DNA of 64,000 nt from assembly GCA_050247235.1 (NCBI GenBank), contig JBFWUN010000002.1:1-64000 (forward strand), written 5' to 3'. This document shows positions 47,431 through 55,479 of the stretch, piece by piece. The notes under the pieces were generated by a model. The model had not been told where the DNA came from. It worked only from the letters and a program-made list of their open reading frames with translations, and did no database searches. A program made the translations under genes and the position numbers. The stretch's first letter is position 1; the number at the start of each line of letters is the position of its first letter. The stretch is from CAIKBL01 sp050247235. Lineage in GTDB: Bacteria > Pseudomonadota > Gammaproteobacteria > Ga0077536.

Positions 47431-47622
47431 TCACGTGCGCGCACGCAGCCGCTTGAGGGTCTCCGCGCAGTAGACCGCACCGCCGGCGAGTGCAAGGAAC
47501 CAGCACATGATCGACACGTAGCGCCATTCCGGCAGCAGCAGCGACGCGGCGAAGTGACTCACGTAGCCGATCAGCAGCGCGGCGAATGCGATCGTGCGGC
47601 GTGATGGGGCGGCGTTCTGCAT
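47431..47622 (-). CDS. Small hypothetical membrane protein
   Basis: A 63-residue protein with two membrane helices (about 10-30 and 36-54) and a basic C-terminal tail (TLKRLRART). A longer form starting at TTG (47700) is possible but less likely. No family recognised. Convergent with queG and divergent from tpm. Confidence 0.5.
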   Translation of the reverse strand: MQNAAPSRRTIAFAALLIGYVSHFAASLLLPEWRYVSIMCWFLALAGGAVYCAETLKRLRART

Positions 47623-47765
47623 GCGGTGCGGGGACGTGGGTGGGTCGGCAGAGCTTACCAAGCCGGCACGGGCTGTCACCCGGTTGTGACACTCGTTCAA
47701 ATTGCGAACGGGAACTCAGTGGTAACCGTTCACGGAATCGCCCGCAGGAACGGCGAGGAGCGACG

Positions 47766-48404
47766 ATGGACCACGAATTCTGGTTGCGGAAATGGGCGTC
47801 GAACGAGATCGGCTTCCACCAGGCGGGCGTGCACCCCGCGCTGGCCCGCGATTGGCCGGCGCTCGGCTGCGCCCCAGGGACGCGCGTGCTGGTGCCGCTG
47901 TGCGGGAAATCGCACGATCTGCGCTACCTGGCCGCGCAAGGGCACGAGGTCGTCGGCATCGAGCTGAGCGCGATCGCGGTACAGGACTTCTTCGCGGAGT
48001 CCGGTGCGGCGCCGCGGGTGGATGAGACGGGTGGGTTCGAGCGCCATGCGCTGGGTCGTATCACGCTCTATCGCGGGGATTTCTTCACGGCGTCCCCCGC
48101 CGCGGTGCCGCCCTGCGAGGCGTGGTACGACCGCGCGGCATTCATTGCACTCGCGCCGTCCCAACGGGAGGCCTACGTTGCGACGTTGCACGGACTCCTT
48201 GCGCCCGGTGCACGCGGGCTGCTGGTGACGGTCGAATACGCGACGGAGGCGGTGCGTCCGCCGCCTTTCGGCGTCTCGCGCGAGGAAGTGGCGCGGTGCT
48301 TCGGCAATGTCGCGACGATCCGCGAACTCGCCCGTGAAGTCACCGACGTCAAGGGAGTGCCGGGAATCGAGGCGAGTTACTCGCTCACCTGGCGCGGCAC
48401 CTGA
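47766..48404 (+). CDS. tpm: Thiopurine S-methyltransferase family protein
   Basis: A 212-residue SAM-dependent methyltransferase. The opening EFWLRKWASNEIGFHQ, LVPLCGKSHDLRYLAAQGHEVVGIELS, and WYDRAAFIAL are diagnostic of the Tpm family. Bacterial members methylate selenium and tellurium compounds or thiols. GAGGAG precedes the ATG. The last 28 bp overlap the DUF3530 gene on the other strand. Confidence 0.9.
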   Translation: MDHEFWLRKWASNEIGFHQAGVHPALARDWPALGCAPGTRVLVPLCGKSHDLRYLAAQGHEVVGIELSAIAVQDFFAESGAAPRVDETGGFERHALGRITLYRGDFFTASPAAVPPCEAWYDRAAFIALAPSQREAYVATLHGLLAPGARGLLVTVEYATEAVRPPPFGVSREEVARCFGNVATIRELAREVTDVKGVPGIEASYSLTWRGT

Positions 48405-49180
48405 GCGAGCCAGCCGCGCACCCGCCGCGCGGCTTCCTGTTCGCCACCCTCGAAGCGCCCGTCAGGGGCATCGATCGCCACCTGCCGGTAGGTGCCCGGT
48501 GTCCGCGACTCGGCGGCGACTGCACGGGTGCGCGCCGCGCGCTGGGCGACGGGATCCGCGGCCGGTACCACGTCGAGCAACGGCACCTGCAGGATATCCA
48601 GGTCCGCTTCCCAACGACCAAGCGCCGCCAGGCCGCGGACGCCAGCGGGCAGTTTACCCTCGTGGCACGCGAGCACCGCGTCAACGCTGGTCCCGATCCC
48701 GACAAGCACGACCGGCAGATTCCCCTCGGTCCGCGCGCGCGCGAGGCTTGCCTGCAGTCGCGCGCAGAATGCGTCGGCGTGGCGCGGGTCGCCCGGCGGC
48801 GGTTGCATCGCGAACGTGACCCATCCGCCCCGGGATGGTTCGTGCGCCAGTGCGCGGGGCAGCGGGTCGGTGAGCGCGGCAGACATCATCGGAACGATCA
48901 GCAGCGCCCCCTGCGGCCGGGTCGGTGCCGGTGGCGCGGTCCGCAGCACGGGGAACACACCGGCGTCGCTCTCGAGTGGTTCGATCCGGGTCGTCTGCCC
49001 GCCGCGCGCCAGTGCGGCGCGCACCGCAGCGTCCCGCGGAACCGGGTACTGGACCTCCCCGGCGGCGGGCGCGTGCGTGTCCACCGCCTCAGGCGTGGCG
49101 GCGGGCTCGGCAGCACTCGCCCCGCGCACCAGGGACACGGTGAGCAGGACGGAGAGGCAGGGGGGAATCAGCCGCTTCAT
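48377..49180 (-). CDS. DUF3530 family exported protein
   Basis: A 267-residue protein with a signal peptide (about 1-24). The mature part is an alpha/beta-hydrolase-like DUF3530 domain: GALLIVP, PRALAHEPSRGGWVTFAMQPP, and VVLVGIGTSVDAVL in place of the usual GxSxG with Gly and Ser shifted (GIGTS). Family function is unknown. Tail to tail with tpm. Confidence 0.75.
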   Translation of the reverse strand: MKRLIPPCLSVLLTVSLVRGASAAEPAATPEAVDTHAPAAGEVQYPVPRDAAVRAALARGGQTTRIEPLESDAGVFPVLRTAPPAPTRPQGALLIVPMMSAALTDPLPRALAHEPSRGGWVTFAMQPPPGDPRHADAFCARLQASLARARTEGNLPVVLVGIGTSVDAVLACHEGKLPAGVRGLAALGRWEADLDILQVPLLDVVPAADPVAQRAARTRAVAAESRTPGTYRQVAIDAPDGRFEGGEQEAARRVRGWLAQVPRQVSE

Positions 49181-49313
49181 GACGGGTCGGTGCATCGGGT
49201 GGATTGCCGGTATATCGGCCGCCGACGCGGTCGGTGTAGCGTCGTTCTGCTGGGCAATTCCGGGCCGATTCCATTACAGTGCGCGCCACCCGCGACCTTC
49301 CCCGAGACCCCGC

Positions 49314-49991
49314 ATGCTGCCAGCCCTCATCGCCCCCTCGATCCTGTCTGCCGACTTCGCCCGTCTCGGACAGGAGGTCGAAGACGTACTCGCCGCCGGC
49401 GCCGACCTCGTGCACTTCGACGTGATGGACAACCACTACGTGCCCAACCTGACGATCGGACCGCTGGTCTGCGCGGCGCTGCGGAAACACGGCATCACCG
49501 CGCCGATCGACGTGCACCTCATGGTCGACCCGGTCGACCGGCTGATTGCCGATTTCGCCGAGGCCGGCGCCACCTACATCACGTTTCACCCGGAGGCGAG
49601 CCGACACGTCGATCGCAGCCTGTCGCTGATCCGCGACGCGGGCTGCAAATCGGGACTCGTGTTCAACCCGGCGACGCCGCTCGACGCGCTGCGTTACGTG
49701 ATGGACAAGGTGGACATGGTGCTGCTGATGTCGGTGAACCCGGGGTTTGGCGGACAGTCGTTCATTCCAGCGACGCTCGGCAAGCTGCGCGAGGCGCGTG
49801 CACTGATCGACACGAGCGGACATGCCATCCGGTTGGAGATCGACGGTGGCGTGAAGACCGACAACATAGGGGAAATCGCTGCGGCCGGCGCGGACACGTT
49901 TGTCGCCGGCTCGGCGATTTTCGGCAGCCGCGATTACGCGGGAACGATCGCCGCGATGCGACGCGCGATTGCGGGCGCCCGCGGCGCGTGA
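49314..49991 (+). CDS. rpe: Ribulose-phosphate 3-epimerase
   Basis: A 225-residue TIM-barrel enzyme of the pentose phosphate pathway. Signatures are APSILSADFARLG, HFDVMDNHYVPNLTIGP, MSVNPGFGGQSFIP and EIDGGVKTDNI with the metal-binding His and Asp residues. It shares one base with the gph start. rpe-gph is a conserved pair, usually followed by trpE. Confidence 0.95.
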   Translation: MLPALIAPSILSADFARLGQEVEDVLAAGADLVHFDVMDNHYVPNLTIGPLVCAALRKHGITAPIDVHLMVDPVDRLIADFAEAGATYITFHPEASRHVDRSLSLIRDAGCKSGLVFNPATPLDALRYVMDKVDMVLLMSVNPGFGGQSFIPATLGKLREARALIDTSGHAIRLEIDGGVKTDNIGEIAAAGADTFVAGSAIFGSRDYAGTIAAMRRAIAGARGA

Positions 49992-50659
49992 TGCGCACGC
50001 GGCTCGTACTGTTCGATCTCGATGGGACACTGGTCGACAGTGCGCCCGACATCGCGGATGCCGCCAACGCCGCCTTGCGGGACGGCGGCTTCGCTGCGCG
50101 TCCCGAAGCCGAGATCCGCGCATTCATAGGGAATGGCGCCGAACGACTGATCCATCGCTGCCTGACCGGCACACGCGAAGGGGTTGCGGAGGCGGCGTTG
50201 CACGCCGCAACCCTGCGCGATTTCCAGCGTCACTACGCCGTGTGTCTCGTGGCCCGGACACGCCCGTTTCCGGGTGTCATCGACACCCTTGAAGCGCTGG
50301 CCGCGCGCGACGTGCTGCTCGGCTGCGTGACGAACAAGCCGGCGCGATTCACCTTGCCCCTGCTGGAGGGACTCGGCCTGGCGCACTACTTCCAGGTCAC
50401 CTACGCGGGTGACACGTTGCCGGTCAAGAAACCGGATCCGGCGCCGCTGCTGGCAGCAGCACGCAGTTGCCGCGCACGGCCGGCGGACACCGTGATGGTG
50501 GGAGACTCGATGACCGATTTCGCCGCGGCGCGTGCAGCCGGCATGCGCATCTTCTGCGTGGGTTACGGTTACGCGGCGGGTGTCGACCTCGCCGCGCAGA
50601 ACCCGGATGCGTATGTGCGCCACATGCCGGACATCCTGCCGGTTCTGGCGCGGGACTGA
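49991..50659 (+). CDS. gph: Phosphoglycolate phosphatase
   Basis: A 222-residue HAD hydrolase. Motif I is LFDLDGTLVDS (nucleophile Asp), motif II VTNKPA, the motif III Lys in VKKPDPAPLL and motif IV VGDSMTDF. It removes phosphoglycolate, a product of DNA 3'-end repair and of oxygenase activity. Confidence 0.92.
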   Translation: MRTRLVLFDLDGTLVDSAPDIADAANAALRDGGFAARPEAEIRAFIGNGAERLIHRCLTGTREGVAEAALHAATLRDFQRHYAVCLVARTRPFPGVIDTLEALAARDVLLGCVTNKPARFTLPLLEGLGLAHYFQVTYAGDTLPVKKPDPAPLLAAARSCRARPADTVMVGDSMTDFAAARAAGMRIFCVGYGYAAGVDLAAQNPDAYVRHMPDILPVLARD

Positions 50660-50670
50660 TCGCGACCATG

Positions 50671-50699
50671 TGACCCGTGCCGGGGTGGCGCGGGGGTCA
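50671..50699. terminator. Stem-loop between gph and a minus-strand gene
   Basis: TGACCC at 50671-50676 pairs with GGGTCA at 50694-50699, and GTGCC with GGCGC further in. It lies between two converging genes and may act on both. No T-run. Confidence 0.4.
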
Positions 50700-50707
50700 C
50701 GGCTTCT

Positions 50708-50887
50708 TCAGCGCACCGCGCGGGCTCCCGGAACGATCTCGATGCGGGCCTGCAGCGTCTTGGCGAGGTCACGCAGGTGCGCGGTAAGACTGTCCGGGTA
50801 ACGGCGTGCCCGCGCGAATTCGATCAGCCCGTACAACGCGTTGAGTTCCCGGGCGACGTCCGCCCCGACGGCTTCGATTCCGAGCAT
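50708..50887 (-). CDS. Hypothetical 59-aa protein
   Basis: A short alpha-helical soluble protein starting MLGIEAVGADVARELNAL. GGAG sits seven bases before the ATG, which favours a real gene. No family recognised. It lies in the accessory patch between gph and trpG. Confidence 0.45.
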   Translation of the reverse strand: MLGIEAVGADVARELNALYGLIEFARARRYPDSLTAHLRDLAKTLQARIEIVPGARAVR

Positions 50888-50962
50888 GGCTGTTCTCCGG
50901 TGGTGCGACACCACGATCATGCGCGGCGCGGATGACAGACCCGAGTCAGTCCGAGCCCGTGA

Positions 50963-51358
50963 TCAGCCGAATGCGCGTGTGACGAGCTCCGTATCGAGGT
51001 ACTCCGTGATCTGACTGATTCGACCGTTCGCAAACCGGTACACCCAGCAGTAGGTGTTGTTGTATGGCACACCGCGCTTCGTCATCGCCTCGCCGCGGCC
51101 CTGGGCGACCACGTAATCGCCGTCGGCGAGCAGATTGTCGACCCGGATATGGATATGGCCGTCAACGAGCGCTTCGGTGAACTTGCCGAGGAACTCGAGC
51201 ACCGCGGGCTTGCCGACGAATGTCCTGGACAGCACGGTGGTGCCGATGATCGTCCATTCCACGTCGTCGGCGAGGCTGTTGACCAGTGGCTCGCCATTGC
51301 CCTTGGCGAGTTCCGCGAAGTTGGTGCGGATGATTTCCTTGTGCGTGGTGGCGTTCAT
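50963..51358 (-). CDS. SnoaL-like / NTF2-fold protein
   Basis: A 131-residue protein with the cone-shaped SnoaL fold: an N-terminal helix (KEIIRTNFAELAKG), DDVEWTIIG, and a C-terminal sheet with YNNTYCWVYRFANGRISQITEYLDTELV. Members are small enzymes or ligand-binding proteins; no substrate can be given. It is divergent from the TetR gene, a layout typical of a regulator and its target. Confidence 0.82.
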   Translation of the reverse strand: MNATTHKEIIRTNFAELAKGNGEPLVNSLADDVEWTIIGTTVLSRTFVGKPAVLEFLGKFTEALVDGHIHIRVDNLLADGDYVVAQGRGEAMTKRGVPYNNTYCWVYRFANGRISQITEYLDTELVTRAFG

Positions 51359-51461
51359 CGGCTCGGCTCCTGCTGTCGGCGAAGACGTGAGCCTAGATCG
51401 TCCGGACCTCGCTGGCCATCCCGGCGGCCAGTGATGCGGAAGTCGAGGGAAAAAGAATGTC

Positions 51462-51483
51462 GGGGCGGCCGTGAGGCCGCCCC
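51462..51483. other. 9-bp perfect stem-loop between the SnoaL and TetR genes
   Basis: GGGGCGGCC (51462-51470), loop GTGA, GGCCGCCCC (51475-51483). On the minus strand a T-rich stretch follows seven bases later, like an imperfect terminator. A second hairpin GCGCGA/TCGCGC is at 51507-51523. There is no annotated gene upstream on the minus strand, so it may end a small RNA. Confidence 0.4.
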
Positions 51484-51595
51484 GGGGCCAATGACCCTGT
51501 TGAGGAGCGCGATGGCTTCGCGCATCAGGTCAGGAGTGTGAAGAACCCTGTTCAGCGTTCGTCGCGGCGATTGCCGGGACGCGCGATTCTGTTCA

Positions 51596-51601
51596 TATAA
51601 T
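51596..51601 (+). promoter_or_regulatory. -10 box giving a probably leaderless tetR transcript
   Basis: TATAAT ends 6 bp before the A of the tetR ATG (51608), so transcription should start at or next to the start codon. A TTGCCG lies 19 bp upstream as a poor -35. Confidence 0.5.
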
Positions 51602-51607
51602 CCGCCT

Positions 51608-52198
51608 ATGATCTCGCGTGCAACCCGTGCCGCCGGCAAACTCGGCAAAAAAACCCTCGACCGCGACGCCTGGCTCAAGAAGGCCCTGGACGTGCTGTTT
51701 GCCAACGGCATCTCGCAGATCAAGATCGAGGTTCTCGCGCGCAAACTGAAGCTCACAAAAGGGAGCTTCTACTGGCACTTCAAGAACCGCGATGATCTCC
51801 TGCGCTCCATGGTCGACTGGTGGCGCGACAACCAGCTTCGGTTCATCACCGGACTCAAGCAGGAAATCGACGACCCTGCCTCCATGATCCGCGCCGTGAT
51901 CGATTTCACCCAGCATACGGACGACTCGAGTCACGATATCGCGATGCGCGAGTTCGCGCGCTTCAACCGTTACGCCGCGCGTGCAGTTGCCGAAGTCGAT
52001 GAGCGCCGCGTGGCCTACCTCGCCGGCCTGTTCCGGGCGGCGAGGTTCAGTGACGCGGAAGCCGATCTGCGCGCGCGGGCGCTCTACTTTTACCAGGTCG
52101 GCGAGTACACCACGTCGTTGCCAGTTGCGCCCGAGCTGCGCGATGACCTGGCGGAACGTCGTTTCAAGCTGCTGATCTGCCGCCCGCTCGACGAGTGA
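51608..52198 (+). CDS. TetR/AcrR-family transcriptional regulator
   Basis: A 196-residue regulator. The helix-turn-helix (about 20-66) reads DVLFANGISQIKIEVLARKLKLTKGSFYWHFKNRDDLL; the C-terminal ligand domain ends in a conserved dimer helix. No ribosome binding site precedes the ATG, in agreement with a leaderless message. Likely targets are itself and the divergent SnoaL-like gene. Confidence 0.88.
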   Translation: MISRATRAAGKLGKKTLDRDAWLKKALDVLFANGISQIKIEVLARKLKLTKGSFYWHFKNRDDLLRSMVDWWRDNQLRFITGLKQEIDDPASMIRAVIDFTQHTDDSSHDIAMREFARFNRYAARAVAEVDERRVAYLAGLFRAARFSDAEADLRARALYFYQVGEYTTSLPVAPELRDDLAERRFKLLICRPLDE

Positions 52199-52228
52199 CC
52201 AAGGCGCCGCTCGTCCGCCCGTACTGAG

Positions 52229-52257
52229 CCGTATCTTTTCCATACGGAGAAGTATGG
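52229..52257. repeat. Overlapping palindromes (two exclusive hairpins)
   Basis: CCGTAT/ATACGG (52229-52234, 52242-52247) and CCATAC/GTATGG (52240-52245, 52252-52257) share bases, so only one can form at a time. As DNA they are two near-identical dyads that could bind a TetR-type dimer; as RNA they could form a switch or terminate tetR. Confidence 0.5.
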
Positions 52258-52298
52258 TTTGGAGTGTATGCGTTCCAATCCGATAGCGCAATTGGCGT

Positions 52299-52420
52299 GC
52301 CGGCACTCCGCCGCGCGATTTGCCGGGATGACGCGCGCGGGGAGAACGGTGATCGGGTGCCTTGCCGCGCTAACCCGTCGCGTCCGGCAACGGCGGAATC
52401 CGCGGTGGCGGAGTGCCGGC
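52299..52420. repeat. 122-bp element bounded by 14-bp perfect inverted repeats
   Basis: GCCGGCACTCCGCC (52299-52312) is exactly inverted at 52407-52420. A second pair TTGCCGG/CCGGCAA (52320-52326, 52384-52390) is nested inside. The whole could fold into one long hairpin. It resembles a REP- or MITE-like intergenic repeat, but no second copy was found in this window. Confidence 0.5.
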
Positions 52421-52547
52421 CCCAGGACCCGATCGGCCCCGCGGGCAGCTGGTTTCAGGGTTTCGGAACGGATGCTTTCCTGCAAGAATTGGCGCCCCGA
52501 CCGGGGCTCCTTCTTCGCCTCGCAACGCCGGTCGCGGCCGCCACACC

Positions 52548-53132
52548 ATGATCCTCATGATCGACAATTACGATTCGTTCACCTACAACCTGGTGCAGTA
52601 TTGCGGTGAGCTGGGCCACGTGGTCGAGGTGGTGCGCAACGATGCGATTGACCTCGCGGGCATCCGGACAATGAAGCCGTCACATATCATCGTCTCGCCG
52701 GGACCGTGTACCCCCAACGAGGCCGGGATCTCGCTCGCGGTAGTGCGCGACCTCGCACCCGAGTTCCCGATCCTGGGCGTCTGCCTGGGACATCAGAGCA
52801 TCGGGCAGGCCTACGGGGGGCGCGTGGTGCATGCGCGGCAGGTGATGCACGGCAAAACGTCGCCCATCCATCACCGGGGCACCGGGCTGTTTCGGGATCT
52901 CCCGAACCCGTTCACCGCGACACGCTACCATTCACTGGTGATCGCGCGGGAATCCTGCCCCGACTGCCTCGAAATCACGGCGTGGACGGCGCACCCGGGG
53001 GGCGAGTTCGATGAGATCATGGGGGTGCAGCACCGGGAGTACCCGCTCTATGGCGTGCAGTTCCATCCGGAGGCCATCCTGACCGAACACGGTCACCGGC
53101 TGCTTCGGAATTTCTTCGACGCCACGACCTGA
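52548..53132 (+). CDS. trpG: Anthranilate synthase component II (glutamine amidotransferase)
   Basis: A 194-residue class I amidotransferase. The active Cys79 is in LGVCLGHQSIG, with His/Glu in VQFHPEAIL. MIDNYDSFTYNLVQY is the TrpG/PabA opening; start at 52548, or three codons later at 52557. It supplies ammonia to TrpE (or PabB), which is not in this window. Six bases before trpD. Confidence 0.93.
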   Translation: MILMIDNYDSFTYNLVQYCGELGHVVEVVRNDAIDLAGIRTMKPSHIIVSPGPCTPNEAGISLAVVRDLAPEFPILGVCLGHQSIGQAYGGRVVHARQVMHGKTSPIHHRGTGLFRDLPNPFTATRYHSLVIARESCPDCLEITAWTAHPGGEFDEIMGVQHREYPLYGVQFHPEAILTEHGHRLLRNFFDATT

Positions 53133-53138
53133 CCGCCG

Positions 53139-54173
53139 ATGAACATCCGCGACGCCATCGCCCGCGTGGTCGACCTGCGCGATCTGAGCTTCGCGGAGAT
53201 GGCTGGCGTGATGCGCGAGATCATGGCCGGAGAAGCGACGCCGGCGCAGATCGCAGGCCTCCTGGTCGCCCTTCGACAGAAAGGTGAGACGGTCGACGAA
53301 ATCACTGCTGCCGCCTCCGTCATGCGTGAACTTTCCGTGAAGGTGGAAATCGATGCGCGGCCGCTGATCGACACCTGCGGGACGGGCGGTGATGCGAGCG
53401 GCACGTTCAACATCTCGACGGCGGCGGCGTTCGTCGTGGCGGCCGGTGGCGGTTACGTGGCCAAGCACGGCAACCGATCGGTGTCCAGCGCGAGCGGCTC
53501 AGCCGACCTGCTCGAGGCGGCTGGCGCGCAACTCGGACTCGCCCCGGAGTCCATCGCGCGCTGCGTTCGTGACACCGGGTTCGGCTTCATGTTCGCACAG
53601 GTTCATCATGGCGCAACCCGGCATGCCGCCGGGCCGCGCCGTGAACTCGGTATCCGGACGTTGTTCAACGTGCTCGGACCATTGACCAACCCGGCCGGCG
53701 CGCCGCTGCAGCTTGTCGGGTTGTTCCATCAGGACTGGGTGACGCGTATCGCCGAAGTCCTGCGCCGTCTGGGCAGCGCACGGGCGATGGTGGTGCACGC
53801 CGCGGACGGACTCGACGAGATCAGCGTCGGCGCACCAACGTTCGTGGCCGAGCTGAAGAACGACCGGATCAGTGAATACCAGATTGATCCGGCGTCATTC
53901 GGGATCGCGCGCGGTACGCTTGCCCCGCTCAAGGTGGCCAACGCACAGGAGAGCCTGGCGCTGATCGAACGCACGCTGGCGGGCGAGGAAGGTCCCGCCG
54001 CGGACATCGTGGCCTTGAATGCCGGTGCCGCGCTCTACCTCTGCGGATTGACCGAGGATCTCGCCGCCGGATTCCGGCGCGCGCGTGAACTCCTGCGCAG
54101 CGGTGCGGCCGCGGAACGCTTGGAGAGGTACGTGGCGCTGACTCGAAGCCTCGCAACCCCGGCGTCCGCCTGA
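53139..54173 (+). CDS. trpD: Anthranilate phosphoribosyltransferase
   Basis: A 344-residue enzyme of the second tryptophan step. GTGGDASGTFNIST (about 81-94) binds phosphoribosyl pyrophosphate, and KHGNRSVSS follows. Length normal. In the trpGDC unit. Confidence 0.95.
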   Translation: MNIRDAIARVVDLRDLSFAEMAGVMREIMAGEATPAQIAGLLVALRQKGETVDEITAAASVMRELSVKVEIDARPLIDTCGTGGDASGTFNISTAAAFVVAAGGGYVAKHGNRSVSSASGSADLLEAAGAQLGLAPESIARCVRDTGFGFMFAQVHHGATRHAAGPRRELGIRTLFNVLGPLTNPAGAPLQLVGLFHQDWVTRIAEVLRRLGSARAMVVHAADGLDEISVGAPTFVAELKNDRISEYQIDPASFGIARGTLAPLKVANAQESLALIERTLAGEEGPAADIVALNAGAALYLCGLTEDLAAGFRRARELLRSGAAAERLERYVALTRSLATPASA

Positions 54174-54206
54174 ATTCCGACGGCGAACAAGAGGAACGTG
54201 CCCGCG

Positions 54207-55025
54207 ATGTCTTCCGAAACGACTTCACTTGCACCAGGGCGTGACATACTCGCGGAGATTTTCGCGCACAAGCGCGAAGAGATCGCGGCGCGTCGCGCGC
54301 GGCGGCCGCTCGCGGAGATACGCGCAGCGGCGCTCGCGCAGCCGCCCCCGCGTGGCTTCGAAGCTGCACTTCGCCGCAAGGTCGCCGCAGGGCATGCCGG
54401 CGTGATCGCGGAGTGCAAGAAGGCCTCTCCCAGCAAGGGGGTCATGCGTGATCCCTATGACGTTGCGGAGATCGCCCTGGCATATGTGCGCGGCGGCGCG
54501 ACATGCCTGTCGGTCCTGACCGACCAGCGGTACTTTCAGGGCGCCGACGAGCACCTCGTCACGGCACGCGCAGTCTGCGGGCTACCGGTAATTCGCAAGG
54601 ATTTCCTGTGCGACGCGTACCAGGTCTACGAATCCCGTGCACTCGGTGCGGACTGCATCCTGCTGATCGTCGCCGGACTGGACGACCCCACGCTGCAGGA
54701 GCTCGCGGACGTCGCCGTGCGTCTCGGCATGGACGTGCTCGTGGAAGTCCATGACCGCGAGGAGCTCGAGCGGGCACTCAGACTGCGCCTGCCGCTGGTG
54801 GGAATCAACAATCGCGATCTGAAGCGCTTCGTGACGACTATCGACACGACGCTCGACCTGCTCGGCGACATACCGTCCGATCGACTCATCGTCACCGAAT
54901 CCGGCATCGGAACGGTCGATGAGGTGACCCGGCTGCGTGCGCGCGGGGTGCACTGCTTCCTGGTCGGCGAGGCCTTCATGCGCAGCCCGGATCCGGGCAT
55001 ACGGCTGCGCGAACTCTTCGGCTGA
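54207..55025 (+). CDS. trpC: Indole-3-glycerol-phosphate synthase
   Basis: A 272-residue TIM-barrel enzyme (no fused TrpF). ILAEIFAHKREEIAARR at the start, ECKKASPSKG, VIRKDFLCDAYQVYE and VGINNRDL are the family motifs. ATG at 54207 chosen; GTG at 54198 is an alternative three codons longer. trpGDC then ends and the next genes are on the other strand. Confidence 0.94.
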   Translation: MSSETTSLAPGRDILAEIFAHKREEIAARRARRPLAEIRAAALAQPPPRGFEAALRRKVAAGHAGVIAECKKASPSKGVMRDPYDVAEIALAYVRGGATCLSVLTDQRYFQGADEHLVTARAVCGLPVIRKDFLCDAYQVYESRALGADCILLIVAGLDDPTLQELADVAVRLGMDVLVEVHDREELERALRLRLPLVGINNRDLKRFVTTIDTTLDLLGDIPSDRLIVTESGIGTVDEVTRLRARGVHCFLVGEAFMRSPDPGIRLRELFG

Positions 55026-55035
55026 CAGGTCCCCT

Positions 55036-55479
55036 TCAGGGCGGACGCGACGCGCCGAACGCGAGGCAATTGCCGCTCGGGTCCGCGATGGCGAACCATG
55101 CTTCCGTGCGTCCGTCGAGTGTCAGCATGGTCGGTGTCATGCGGTAGGTGATGCCGACGTAGTTCAGGTGATCCACGGCCCGGTGCCAGTCCTCCCAGCT
55201 CATCATGAGGCCGAAGTTGGGGACCGGGATCGGCTTGCCGCCACGTCGTCCCGTGGCGCTCGGCGGCATGTCGGCAACGTGGTACGCGACGAGGCGACCG
55301 CCGAAGAACGCGAGCTCGAGCATATCGGGATCCTCGCGTTCCACCCGCGAACCGAGCACATCGACGTAGAACACGCGCAGCGCCGCGAGATCGCGCGCCG
55401 GGATCGCGAGTTGAAACGATGGCCGCGCGCTGAATTCCGCGAGCGGCCCGCTCGGTCTAGTCGTCTCGCTGCTGTCCAT
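55036..55479 (-). CDS. VOC-superfamily (glyoxalase-like) protein
   Basis: A 147-residue protein with two VOC beta-alpha-beta-beta-beta modules: FQLAIPARDLAALRVFYVDVLG and the later DWHRAVDHLNYVGI, ending FAIADPSGNCLAF. Metal ligands would include His/Glu of these strands. Members include glyoxalases, dioxygenases and resistance proteins. It overlaps the aldolase gene by 23 bp and belongs to the ilvA unit. Confidence 0.82.
   Translation of the reverse strand: MDSSETTRPSGPLAEFSARPSFQLAIPARDLAALRVFYVDVLGSRVEREDPDMLELAFFGGRLVAYHVADMPPSATGRRGGKPIPVPNFGLMMSWEDWHRAVDHLNYVGITYRMTPTMLTLDGRTEAWFAIADPSGNCLAFGASRPP

Larger units (their letters stand above)
52199..52547. other. 349-bp gap before trpG with nested inverted repeats
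   Basis: No convincing gene. It holds two overlapping hairpins (52229-52257), a ten-codon frame with one Trp (52253-52285) and a 122-bp inverted-repeat element (52299-52420). No clear trpG promoter was seen. The leader could control trpGDC, but a classical attenuator with tandem Trp codons and a T-tailed hairpin is absent. Confidence 0.45.

Noticed and set aside
52259..52609. 116-codon frame running into trpG
   Set aside because: Arg/Ser-rich, no ribosome binding site, overlaps trpG in another frame and spans the inverted repeat.
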